Shown: positions 1-9,246, counted from the first letter of the stretch. The stretch is DNA of 24,774 nt from Chalciporus piperatus (GCA_038093975.1 JBBPTG010000321.1:1-24774); one strand, 5' to 3'. The notes: generated by a model from the letters alone, not told the origin. Translations and numbers: made by a program.

Positions 1-146
1 TGACAAATGACGATTTGATCCAGGGTGCGGCCGATGAAACATTCCATAAAGTCCCTGAGGCATCGGCTCGCAGGTCAGGTAGACCAAGGAAGACTCCAGC
101 TCGCAAGGACGATGGTGTAGTAACACCTACCAAAAAGAGACCCTAA
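1..146 (+). CDS. C-terminal fragment of an AT-hook protein (5' end outside window)
   Basis: An open frame enters from the left edge and ends at TAA 144-146. The 47 visible residues are hydrophilic. Near the end they contain R-R-S-G-R-P-R-K-T-P, whose GRP core is the minor-groove AT-hook motif, followed by a basic tail ending TKKRP. AT-hooks are common at the ends of fungal chromatin-associated proteins and of some transposon-encoded proteins, so DNA binding is a reasonable inference. The rest of the protein is not visible and no family can be named. Its stop lies 122 bp from the stop of the convergent minus-strand gene at 269-2337. Frame and stop are seen directly; the function is inferred. 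Confidence 0.55.
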   Translation, partial: TNDDLIQGAADETFHKVPEASARRSGRPRKTPARKDDGVVTPTKKRP

Positions 147-268
147 TCTAGGTTTCTTTCTTTCGGACTTGACTGCTTAAGTAGGCGGTTTGAAAGGATT
201 GCAAAGAAAAGACTCTATTGCGATGTATATACGGTACAAGATAACGATGATATACATGGGCCCTGCCC

Positions 269-2337
269 TCACTCCTCAGTGTCCATCGGCTCTGATTCAT
301 CATCCCGAGCCTTGTCAGTGGTATCATGATCTTCGCCCAATGGGCCGTCAGCTGACTCGGCGGCCGGACTGGACGGCTGGGACGGGTATTCGAACAAAGC
401 CTGCATGGCTGTACCCATGTCAGGCTCTGTGTTGGTGTCGGCCGGCGGTGCGGCTGTCCCTTGGTCACTAGATTCAATGAGTGGCCTTGAGTCCAGGGTC
501 GGCTCGGCCTCCAAAGTGACTGTGCTGGCCTCAGCGACGATCTCGGGCGCAGGGAGGTGTGCAGACACTGAGGGCGAGCGCGACACAGCGGATCGTGGGG
601 GAGCCGAAGCCGAGGGGGAGCGAAGGGGGAGAGAGGCAGAGGGAGATGGGCGAGGTTGCCAGACAAACGACGCGGCCGGTGATGGGCGATGATCGACGGC
701 TTGTACTTGCCTGACCGTTTCCAACACCCTCGACATCCCGCTGACCTGCTGGGATACCACCGAAAGCCCTGACTCCAGCTTGGAGAAGCGAGCCTCCATT
801 TGGTCGAAGCGAGCGGCCGAGGGATGGATGGCGCCCTCCAGCCTCAGAGCGTAATCTCTCCATTCGGCATAGTCGGTCGACTCGGTCGAAGGACGAGAGA
901 CCGCCAAGACACCTGGAAGGTGTCCTTGCTCTCTGACGACCTTCGAGATCACCTGCCGGAAGGTCGGGACCTCGACCACTGGGGCTGGTAGACTATGTTA
1001 ATGTCACATAGAGACCTGAATGAGCTATGAACTCACTTGGCTTCACCTTCTTCGCCTTCGGCTCCTCTGATGCCGACTGAGCCCTTGGTCTCTTCTTCAT
1101 TGTGATCCGGCCGGCCTGCCCTTTGTCTCCCAGCCGCTTGGTCTGCTCCATGGCCAATGGGTCGTCGGAGTCGTCGTCCTCAGGAGCCGCCGTCTCCTTG
1201 CCCTTCCCCTTGCCTGTTGCCACACTCGTTGGGCGAGTCCTCTTCGGCCTGGTGGAGGGGCCTGGGGTGGCAGGCAGATCGGTCCCTGCGGCCGAACCCG
1301 CACGTCTTGGATGGGCCGTTGTGAGCGAACACTTCTGCTTTCCCTGAAAACAGGGAAGGCAGGCGTTGCGGCTCACTTCAGGATGCGGAATGCAGTCCCG
1401 ACCCACGGTGACACACCGGTCACATGGAGAGCGTTCTGGGGGAGGGGGTAGAACAGAGCCGCTGCCTGAGGCGGCAGCAGCCAAGGCGGGGGAGGGATGG
1501 GACGGGCCGGGTTGAGAGTTTTTGGCTCGTTCGGCCTTGTTACGTTCCTGCTGAGCCTTTGTTTGCATCATAGGCAGGTGGCGGCGGGGGCGAGACGGTG
1601 TCTTTGGGGTTGGGGCTGGGAGACGAGCCGGGTTGGGTGCTTGCAGTGTTGGGCGTTGAGGCTGCACGACGATCGAAGGGAGGGAGGGAAGCGATGGGCC
1701 CGATGGTGCTGACGCTTTGGTGTGTTTCGGGCGAGGCCTCGAGGACTTTGAAGGGACCGGCCGCTCTATTGGGTCATCTTCTTGCTCCTCGGCCTCATCC
1801 GACTCGACCACAATAGCCCTCTGTTTACCCTTTCCTTGACGAGCTGGCGGCGGCGAGGTGATGCGAGGAGCCGTCGAAGACAGGGCGGTAGGCAGCTCAG
1901 CAGTGGCAGGGGGGGGCGTTGTCGAGTGAGTGGCCTCAGATGGCCGGTACCAGTGGTGGAACTGGATGGAGTCGCCAGGATGGAGGATGGACTCCCATAC
2001 CGGCCAACTGTTGACGTTGGTCCGGCTGGGGATCCTGATGTCGGCAGCGATGACGATGGGAGGGATCATGGTTGCAGCCTCAGCCATTGGGCGAAAACGA
2101 TGCTGTGGGGAGTGAGAAAGTGAGCATAGGGTAGGGTAGGATGGAGTAGTCTGGACGCACCAATGCCGCCCTCATGGAATCCACTCTCCTCTCCCAGTCT
2201 TGGGTACGAGCCTCCAACTCCGAGCTTGACAGGCGGCTCCCTCGGCCTTCGCCACTTTGAATGATAGCCTCAATTGTGATCTTCAGGAACTCGGCGAGAG
2301 CTTGAGCGGAGTTGTTGGCTTGCTGAGTAGACATCAT
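269..2337 (-). CDS. Zn2Cys6-like cluster and coiled-coil protein, unknown function (652 aa)
   Basis: Three exons fit: 2337-2161, 2102-1037 and 984-269. The introns are 2160-2103 (GTGCGT...CACAG) and 1036-985 (GTGAGT...ACCAG; a second acceptor 6 nt further on is also in frame). The first ATG of an ATG-ATG pair is taken as start. Residues 1-59 form a charged helix. The middle is Pro/Ser/Lys-rich with an acidic patch. Six cysteines at about 286, 289, 296, 307, 310 and 317 have the spacing C-X2-C-X6-C-X10-C-X2-C-X6-C, which fits a fungal Zn2Cys6 cluster. Unlike true Gal4-type regulators, the cluster is central and lacks the usual run of basic residues after the first CxxC. Residues 474-511 look like a coiled coil, and the tail is acidic. 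Similar Cys-cluster proteins are abundant, unnamed and lineage-restricted in Agaricomycetes (recollection). The gene is divergent from 2635-3987. It could be a DNA-binding or gag-like protein. Confidence 0.72.
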
Positions 2338-2634
2338 GGTTGTATGGATAACGAGGAGAGAAGAAGTGACGAGCAGGGTGTTAGGGAGGCGAGATGAAAT
2401 GAAGTGTTCAAAGGTTGTGGAAGAGTGACGGCCGAGAATAAAAGCTATAGAAAGTGACGTAATGTGTTTGTCCAAGTTGGGTGAGCGGAGCTGGAAATGT
2501 ACTTGCATTCTCATAGGGAGCAGGTGACATGGGAAACTGGAGTCTCGGGTGCTGTTGATCCGATTGATCTGATTAGGCTCAGCCGATGGGTTCTATCTCC
2601 CCTGGTCTGTCCTTGACTATTTTGCAACATACAC
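2338..2634. promoter_or_regulatory. Shared upstream region of a divergent gene pair
   Basis: The 297 bp between the two divergent start codons (ATG at 2337 on minus, ATG at 2635 on plus) must hold both core promoters if the starts are right. No convincing TATA box was found for either gene. The left part, read on the minus strand, is open but ordinary. The assignment rests on geometry, not on a recognised motif. Confidence 0.4.
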
Positions 2635-3987
2635 ATGGCACCAAAGCAAGTAAGATTCGCAGGTAAGTTGTCAGCCGAAAATCATCTTAGGAACGCTGAC
2701 CCCTGAGTGACTTAGGATTTGACAATGACACAGAGCCGGAATCCAGCGAAGACGACAGAATGGCAACTTCAAGCGAATCATCATCGGCCGGCGCAGACAC
2801 AAGAATGTCTGCAGATTCTCCGAGGGATTCACAACCAATCATAGCCAATAGCTCTGACAGTGAAGGTGGTGATTCTTCTTCAGGTATGTCAGAGGAAATG
2901 TTGGGAGGGATTCAGATGACATTCCCTAGACAGAAGATAGCACGGCCGCAGGAATGCCAAGAACAGAGTTCACATTCCGCATGCCACCTTTGAGGCAACA
3001 GGATTCATCGGCTGCTGGTAAGAGCTTCAATGGCCGTTCTTTGGCAAGTTGGCCTGATCGCCCGAACAGCCGAGGTCAATGAATCCGTTTCAGAGACCTT
3101 CGGTCGTATCAGAGAACATGCGCTGCAAGATTTGCCAGCAGACGGCCCCAGAGATGGCTTCCCCTTGAGCTGGTTTTTGGAGGTCCCCAGAATGCCTTTG
3201 TGGAATCACATCGTATCGGCCGAGAGAACCGTTCGAATCCTTTTGGGTAATGGCTCCGAGGAGGATATCAGGACAGTCCGTGCCGACGCAGCAAGGGTGG
3301 CCGAATGGTTTCAACAGAGGTCAGCCGAATCAGGGGCAACGTATCAAACCAGGGGCCAGAGGATGTGGGCCGAAATGGCCCAGAACTCATCGATTATCAA
3401 CGCGGCTTTCATGACGCATTTTCTTACCTTGTCAGGCCGTGATCCAGCCGAGGCCGATGAGCAGGATATTGCATCGGCTGACATCCCAGCTATCATGTCG
3501 TCGAATGATCGGAGGGAAAACGAAAATAGACTTCTGGACGAGCTGGACCTGCGTAAGTACCTCGTGGCATCCTATGAGGGCAGAAGAATTCATTGGATTG
3601 CAGCCCATGACTGGCAAGGTAGAAATCCTGAGGACATGGCGACAGGAAATACACCATTCACAGGGACGTTTGATCACTGTGAGTGGTTTTCATGATTATG
3701 GCATGGAATACATTGATGATAACGTCGTCGGCCGCAATCCAGTGGAGCAAGCAATCAACTGGGCCAACAGACAATTGGCCCAAGGGCTGCGCAGAGAACA
3801 CCAGCCGCCGGAGGGATCAGCCGCCGAAGAACAGGCCAGAAATGATGATGCCACGCTGATGGCCCTATCTTGGATCATGTTTGAACGCTTAGAATTTCTG
3901 GCCTACACTCGTAGGCAACACATATTCCATATGATTTCTTTGCTACGTCAGATGGACATGTTGGAGAGGCTGAGGAATGTAATGTAG
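2635..3987 (+). CDS. Acidic-headed helical protein, unknown function (about 377 aa)
   Basis: Exons fit as 2635-2662, 2716-2883, 2934-3017, 3070-3678 and 3743-3987. Introns are 2663-2715 (GTAAGT...TTAG), 2884-2933 (GTATGT...ACAG), 3018-3069 (GTAAGA...ACAG) and 3679-3742 (GTGAGT...CCAG). The last junction is uncertain: GTAAGT at 3553 joined to an acceptor ending at 3622 also keeps frame and gives 375 aa. The protein starts MAPKQVRFAG, then has a Ser/Asp/Glu-rich region of about 70 residues, then a mostly alpha-helical body rich in Ala, Glu, Arg and Trp. It ends in a leucine/methionine-rich helix closing with ERLRNVM. No catalytic motif, signal peptide or membrane segment was seen. I do not recognise the family. 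It is divergent from the Zn-cluster gene, and its stop lies 30 bp from the start of the 33-bp repeat array. Confidence 0.68.
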
Positions 3988-4017
3988 TGTAGGCCATATA
4001 ATATTGACACTGATCAC

Positions 4018-5610
4018 ATTGGCTTATCCCTACCAATCATCGGCCCATGCCTGCCTAGTGACACTAGGTATATCGGCCCATTCCTACGCATCGACGCTGA
4101 TTGCATCGGCCCATCCCTGCCTAGTGACAATAGGTATATCGGCCCATCCCTACGCATTGAGGCTCAACCCATTGGCCCATTCCTACCCATTGAGGCTCAA
4201 CCCATTGGCCCATCCCTACACATTGACACTGATTGCATCGGCCCATCCCTACCTAGTGAAAATCGGTATATCGGCCCATCCCTACCCATTGAGGCTCAAC
4301 CCATTGGCCCATTCCTACACATTGACGCTGATTGCATCGGCCCATCCCTACCTCGTGAAAATCGGTATATCGGCCCATCCCTACCCATTGAGGCTCAACC
4401 CATTGGCCCATTCCTACACATTGACGCTGATTGCATCGGCCCATCCCTACCTCGTGAAAATCGGTATATCGGCCCATCCCTACGCATTGAGGCTGATTGC
4501 ATCGGCCCATCCCTACACATTGACGCTGATTGCATCGGCCCATCCCTACCTCGTGAAAATCGGTATATCGGCCCATCCCTACCCATTGAGGCTCAACCCA
4601 TTGGCCCATTCCTACACATCGACGCTGATTGCATCGGCCCATGCCTACCTAGTGACAATAGGTATATCGGCCCATCCCTACGCATTGAGGCTCAACCCAT
4701 GGGCCCATTCCTACACATCGACGCTGATTGCATCGGCCCATGCCTACCTAGTGACAATAGGTATATCGGCCCATCCTACCATTGAGGGTCCCTCAACCCA
4801 CACCATTCCTACCATTGAGGCTCAACCCATGGGCCCATTCCTACACATCGACGTTGATTGCATCGGCGGCTCATGCCTACCTAGTAACATCAGGTATATC
4901 GGCCCATCCCTACGCATTGAGGCTGATTGCACGTCCATCCCTACACACTGACGGATTGCATCGGGCCTATCCCTACCAGTGACAATAGGTATATCGCCCA
5001 TCCCTGCCCATTGAGGCTCAACCCATTGGCCCATTCCTACACATCGACGTCGATTGCATGTATCGGCCCATCCCTACGCATTGAGGCTCAACCCATTGGC
5101 CCATCCCTACGCATTGAGGCTCAACCCATGGGCCCATTCCTACACATCGACGCTGATTGCATCGGCCCATGCCTACCTAGTAACACTAGGTATATCGGCC
5201 CATCCCTACGCATTGAGGCTGATTGCATCGGCCCATCCCCACACATTGACGCTGATTGCATCGGCCCATCCCTACCTAGTGACAATAGGTATATCGGCCC
5301 ATCCCTACCCATTGAGGCGGAACCCATTGGCCCATTCCTACGCATTGAGGCTCAACCCATTGGCCCATTCCTACACATCGACGCTGATTGCATCGGCCCA
5401 TCCCTACGCATTGAGGCTCAATGCATCGGCCCATTCCTACACATTGAGGCTCAATGCATCGGCCCATTCCTATGCATCAACAAACTATATGTCGGCCAAT
5501 CCCTACCTACTGAGGCGGGTGGCATCGGCCCATCCCTACAGATGGACATCATTGCATCGGCCCATCCCTACCCATTGACGCTGATTGCATCGGGCCATGC
5601 CTGCTGTAGG
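4018..5610. repeat. 33-bp minisatellite with 99-bp higher-order period
   Basis: Nearly 50 head-to-tail units begin AT(C/T)GGCCCAT(C/T)CCTAC and repeat every 33 bp (for example ATCGG at 4336 and again at 4369). Four recurring variants differ after the shared 17-bp head: a CCT(A/C)GTGA-type with GGTAT at its end, a CCCATTGAGGCTCAACCC type, a CACATTGACGCTGATTGC type and a GCATTGAGG type. Between about 4237 and 4640 three of these cycle in fixed order, giving a 99-bp higher-order repeat. Since 33 is a multiple of 3 and the unit holds few stops, several frames on both strands stay open for hundreds of codons. This is a consequence of the repeat, not evidence of genes. A few units from 4780 to 5060 are broken by small indels. 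Confidence 0.93.
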
Positions 5611-5935
5611 AGACATGATTCAGTGGCCAATGCCCACCCCTAAACATTTCCTGCATCGGCCGCTCCCTACACATGGAGGGTTTACACATCGGCCTATCCC
5701 TATTCCCTATGGGCCGAACCCTGATGCAGGCAGGACTGGGTAATTAGCACCAGTCGGCCAGGTCCTACCTCAGGGAACCTTTGTGTTGGCCATTCCCACT
5801 GCCAGGGCACAATGGTACATTGGCTGATCCCTACTCTACGTGTACATTCTATTACTAGCCGATCCCTAACCTAGGTGACCATACACCAGCGGCCAATCGT
5901 TAGCCGGCCAGTAGAGCACGGCCTAATTGGTGATC
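5611..5935. repeat. Degenerate right flank of the minisatellite
   Basis: Phrases of the 33-bp unit persist but become progressively worse: GCATCGGCCGCTCCCTACAC near 5652, CATCGGCCTATCCCTA near 5686, CAGTCGGCCAGGTCCTAC near 5752, TTGGCTGATCCCTAC near 5820 and GCCGATCCCTAA near 5858. Spacing is no longer a constant 33 bp. This looks like the old, decayed margin of the array, with no gene-like open frame. Confidence 0.65.
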
Positions 5936-5959
5936 GGCTGGCCTTGCTGTACGGCCTAA

Positions 5960-6555
5960 CGAGCTGAATGGGCTCCACGCCCGATCATTCCCACTCCTGC
6001 AGGTGGCAGGAGCGCCATCATTGACCTCAATGTTTCTCCGCCGTTGCGACCATATACGCTCACTCCTGCCGGCGCAATCAGCGCCATTATCGACCTCGAT
6101 GTCTCTCCTTCTCCGCGTAATCACCCTTCCAACATCGCCTTTTCCCCCTCTCGGCGTTCACAGCCGCCATCAGCGGGAGTGAGTCGGCGGTCCGCCCAGT
6201 CGACGAACGAAGGTGCGGGGCCTTCGGTCCAGCAGGTGATGGCGCAGCCATCCACATCACTCGCCAGTGGTCAGTCCACGCGTGATTTAGCATTGCTGCA
6301 TAGAGCGCAGGCTCTGTTGCAAAATGCGGCGATAGCCTGGTCGCTTGAACACGGTGAAATCACGGTCCATGAAAGTAAGCAATACTTTGTTCGAGATGCT
6401 GAAGTTCGCTCATCAAGCAATCTGAAGTCCTTCGTATATTGTTGGAATTGGAACATATGAAGGAAAGGTTGGATGATGCATTGACCGAGCAAAACTGGTT
6501 GCTCAATATGCTCGGGATGCTGGATAGGCTGGCAGACCTTTACAGACTGCAGTGA
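5960..6555 (+). CDS. Small helical protein with a 23-residue tandem duplication (start unresolved)
   Basis: An open frame runs from just after the stop at 5957, through an in-frame ATG at 6239, to a donor GTAAGC at 6375. A 53-nt intron (6375-6427) leads to a second exon 6428-6555 ending in TGA. The exon-2 frame reads a leucine-rich amphipathic helix ending DRLADLYRLQ, which supports the splice. Upstream of 6239 the frame holds two copies of a 23-residue segment with core SAIIDL(N/D)VSP. This suggests the real start lies further left or in an unseen exon; an 87-aa product from 6239 is the minimum. The C-terminal helix resembles in style the end of the 2635-3987 protein, with the ERL core shared. 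No family was recognised and no enzymatic motif seen. Confidence 0.5.
5984..6121 (+). repeat. Two-copy 69-bp direct duplication inside a coding frame
   Basis: CACTCCTGC occurs at 5992 and again at 6061, and the aligned segments share GCGCCAT(C/T)AT(T/C)GACCTC(A/G)ATGT(T/C)TCTCC. The period is 69 bp, exactly 23 codons. Most differences in the shared core are third-position changes that preserve the residues, which argues that the frame was translated after the duplication. Confidence 0.7.
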
Positions 6556-7112
6556 CCACTCCGCATGTCCCGCCGTGTAACTGATTGTTATGTCCTGTAC
6601 TGTACCACCAATTCTATGATACAGAATTGTTCCCCTCCTACTACCGCCCATTCGTGTGCGCCTTCATGCTCGCTTCAAAGGTGAGCGCTGAGTCGCCTGT
6701 TCTGGTCGGCAGTGGGGGATCAGCTGGCCATTGTCGTCTTTTCATTCATTAGTGAACAATGTACACAGCGATATACGAACACTCATATAGCGAAATAGCG
6801 AACACTGATATGGCAATATAACAAATAGCGATACATCGTTATAGATACAGCGAACAGTCTAAGTCGGCGTGGAGTAGCTTACTAACAGGACAGTGTATTT
6901 CTGTATACTAACTTGCATACTTTGCCAACAATATACTAACCTTCACGCCATCAATGCTGACTTTCAAATCCGAATGCCGGATTCGGCGAAGCATGCCCTC
7001 GGAAGTCGCCGTAGAGGTGGTACAAATAGTGACCGAACAGCGGTCGGCCGTTTCACACTGTTCATCCCTCATTTGCTCGTCAGCGACTTCCTCATTCCCA
7101 CCATCACCCGCT
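6556..7112. other. Intergenic, AT-rich, with scattered AGCGA/ATAGCGA motifs
   Basis: No supported gene lies here. Between 6767 and 6855 the pentamer AGCGA recurs in ATAGCGA, ACAGCGA and AAATAGCGA contexts within an A/T-rich stretch, forming a loose tandem array. It sits about 260 bp upstream of the ATG at 7113 and could be regulatory or simple repeat decay. The remainder shows nothing I can identify. Confidence 0.45.
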
Positions 7113-8447
7113 ATGCCTCCACAACAGAGCGACATCGATGTGCACTACTTGCGTGTTCTCGCCGCGATCGGCAAGCCCATCCTGGACCACGAACGCGCGG
7201 AGTTCAACCAAAAGCTGTTGATTAACGAACTTGTAAGTCATTTCTATTTCGATCACCAATCACAACTGAATGAAATAGAACACGGCCTTCAATCTCGCCT
7301 TCAAAACCGACGGGCCATCCCTCAACTTTCTGATGCACCTTATGAGCCTGATGCTCGTCCTGCAGAACGCCTATGCTCACGGCGAGCACGGCGCCCTCAA
7401 AGCCGAAGACATACCGAAGGAAGCGCCAGAGGTAAAGACGACGAAGTTGTTCCAGAGGGGCTACATTGTCCCCGACGACAGAGTCAACAATCAACTTCCT
7501 CTTGGCGACAATCGATGGTGGGAATCAGCCCAATCTCATTGTGCAGAACGTCAAGCCGTACAGGCCCGACAGGCGAAAGAACGTCGGGAAGCAGCTGAGG
7601 CCTCAGCAGCGATCCAAGCCAGGGTGACGGCACGCCAAGAGGCATCAGGCTCCAAAGCAAGACCGGCGCCTACCAAGAAGAACACGGCGGAAAAACGGCG
7701 GAGGCAGTCTGAAGAGGAAGATGCTGACGAGGATGAGGATGAGGAAGTGGAGCGGGGGCGACCCACTCAGCGTGGCACCTCTCAGAGTCGGGGGCGCTCG
7801 CAAGCTCGGTCGTTGAGCCAGGACAGTAAGCGATTGAAGAGGACGCCGAGCGAGGAGGATGGCCGACCGATATCGCCAGATGAAGATGAGGAGGCTGACA
7901 GCGGCGAGGCGCTGTATAACCCAGTGAGTTTCATTCGCGCGCTACAGCACGATCTGACTTAAGAAATCATCAGCCTTGTGATCGATGTCGCCCCTCTGGC
8001 AGCCAATGTGTGGCTCGGAAGGACCATTTAAATAAGTGGACGTCATGTACTCGCTGCAAAGGCCTGAAGGTCGGCTGCACGGCTCTCTCAACATTGCCAG
8101 AGATACGTTCGTCCTCGGGGAAAGTCCTCCATGCGGCGGGAGCTTGGCAGGATCTTGCGAGGTCGACAACAAACCCCAAGCAACGCACGACGGCCACTGA
8201 GAAGTCGACCCCACCGCCCACCACCACCCAGAAGGCGAAGCCAAAGACGCCGGCGGCCAAGGTGAGTTGGCATTTGTCTACTTTGTCGTTGTTAACCGGT
8301 GTACAGCAAACCGCAACGCCGAAGGCAAAGGCAAAGGCGACGCCATGCAAGGTATGTGTCACCATTACATTATCACTGTCTCCATCTTTATGTCTACATA
8401 TCTGACAGCCACAACCTCGCCAATCTGCGCCGGTGGACCGTCATTAA
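7113..8447 (+). CDS. Second Zn2Cys6-like cluster/coiled-coil protein (378 aa, 3' end doubtful)
   Basis: Five exons keep one frame: 7113-7232, 7279-7923, 7974-8261, 8307-8351 and 8409-8447. Introns of 45-57 nt begin GTAAGT, GTGAGT, GTGAGT and GTATGT and end in TAG, CAG, CAG and CAG. Residues 1-125 are helical, 128-160 form a highly charged Ala/Arg/Glu coiled coil, and 184-198 are almost pure Asp/Glu. Cysteines at 257, 260, 267, 280, 283 and 290 have the spacing C-X2-C-X6-C-X12-C-X2-C-X6-C, and the second half reads CTRCKGLKVGC. The tail is Lys/Ala/Pro-rich. The order coiled coil, acidic linker, Zn cluster resembles the 269-2337 gene, so a DNA- or RNA-binding role is possible but unproven. The stop at 8445 may be artificial, because an exon-like segment at 8580-8648 resembles what follows the Zn cluster in the other gene. 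Confidence 0.68.
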
Positions 8448-8579
8448 GCTTTAGTACTCAGCATATCCTTCGCATAGGCCTAGTGTTGCCTAAAGTCCCC
8501 GCTGTGTTGTGAGAGATCATAACAGAAAAGCGCGAAAAATAGAATTATTTTCATTCCTAGTTGTTGATCTTGCCCCCAG

Positions 8580-8648
8580 GTCATTCCCGAGGTCACATAC
8601 ACCCAGTGCAGGGTCCTCAGGGAGCGCGACGCGCTCTTGCCTCGTTAT
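8580..8648 (+). other. Orphan exon-like segment, probably the lost 3' part of the preceding gene
   Basis: A good acceptor (TGCCCCCAG ending at 8579) is followed by an open segment beginning V-I-P-E-V-T-Y and containing V-L-R-E-R-D-A-L-L-P, and then by a consensus donor, GTAAGT, near 8650. The residues resemble V-V-E-V-P...V-V-R-E-Q-G-H-L-P, found just after the Zn cluster of the 269-2337 protein. No downstream exon can be found before the hairpin cluster at 8720, so the gene appears truncated here. Confidence 0.45.
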
Positions 8649-8719
8649 GGTAAGTCCCCCCGCTTCCGTACGCACTTAATTAATTTTTCTACTCGTCTAC
8701 GTGATGCCGCGTGACCCAT

Positions 8720-8764
8720 CGTGCCCCATGAGAGACTGGCTGTTTAGTTCCCTCATGGGGCACG
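8720..8764. repeat. Inverted repeat 1, 13-bp perfect arms
   Basis: CGTGCCCCATGAG (8720-8732) pairs perfectly with CTCATGGGGCACG (8752-8764) around a 19-nt loop. The arm core CGTGCCCCATG is shared with inverted repeat 2, and GTGCCCCATG occurs once more at 9031-9040. Confidence 0.85.
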
Positions 8765-8772
8765 CTGGTTTT

Positions 8773-8795
8773 GGCGGATGGGAAAATTTTCCGCC
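8773..8795. repeat. Central palindrome GGAAAATTTTCC between the two hairpins
   Basis: A perfect 12-bp palindrome at 8781-8792 lies inside a longer symmetric element. GGCGGA at 8773-8778 matches TCCGCC at 8790-8795 if a 4-nt TGGG insertion is ignored. It sits midway between the two flanking inverted repeats. Confidence 0.7.
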
Positions 8796-8799
8796 CGCT

Positions 8800-8851
8800 C
8801 GAGCGTGCCCCATGCAAAACTGGATGAAAATCCAGTCATGGGGCACGCTCG
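8800..8851. repeat. Inverted repeat 2: 15-bp plus 7-bp stems with GAAA loop
   Basis: CGAGCGTGCCCCATG (8800-8814) pairs perfectly with 8837-8851. Inside it ACTGGAT (8819-8825) pairs with ATCCAGT (8830-8836) around the tetraloop GAAA (8826-8829). The unpaired CAAA (8815-8818) is the only interruption. The whole forms a 52-nt hairpin with 22 perfect base pairs. Confidence 0.88.
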
Positions 8852-9246
8852 CTAAAGTCGAGCGCTCGCGTCGTCCCCTGCCCGCCATCCTGGCTCGCTT
8901 ACGTGCCCAGGCACCTCCCACACGTCCCGTCCATCCCGCCAACGTCATCACGACGCGTTCCGTCGCTCGCCGCCGCCTCCCGCCTCCCAAATCCACCTCC
9001 AACACCCGACGAGGCGTGCGCACAGCCACCGTGCCCCATGACAACAAAGCTCGCACGGTTCAACCCAACCGAAAAGTTGGTATTGCCAAAGCCCAAACGT
9101 GCGGCACTGCAACTTCCGGGAGATTGCACGGTATTTCGATATTGTACATAGAGGACCATCTAGCCGGAGCAAAGTTAACCGGGTTAACATGACAATTGAA
9201 CACGAGTGAACGACGCCCGAGTGCGGGTACATTGGAAGCAACAAAT

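Noticed and set aside
148..666. 172-codon minus-strand frame overlapping the end of the Zn-cluster gene
   Set aside because: It overlaps exon 3 of the better supported spliced gene in another frame and has a random, Pro/Arg/Ser-rich composition.
2884..2993. Reading straight through to the stop at 2991 in the 2635-3987 gene
   Set aside because: The frame after 2884 loses protein-like character, while splicing 2884-2933 and 3018-3069 connects cleanly to the long downstream exon.
4004..5643. Long open frames of 129 to 315 codons on both strands in the repeat array
   Set aside because: They arise because a 33-bp unit with few stops repeats in phase. Several frames and both strands are open at once, and no start context, introns or non-repeat sequence supports a gene.
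8701..9192. 163-codon plus-strand frame across the hairpins
   Set aside because: It reads through both inverted repeats and into the 3' flank of the duplicated kinase block. The composition follows the C-rich DNA and no splice context was found.
9160..9205. GTTAACCGGGTTAAC palindrome in the 3' flank of K1
   Set aside because: It is short, and the matching place near K3 is not a perfect palindrome, so it is probably incidental.
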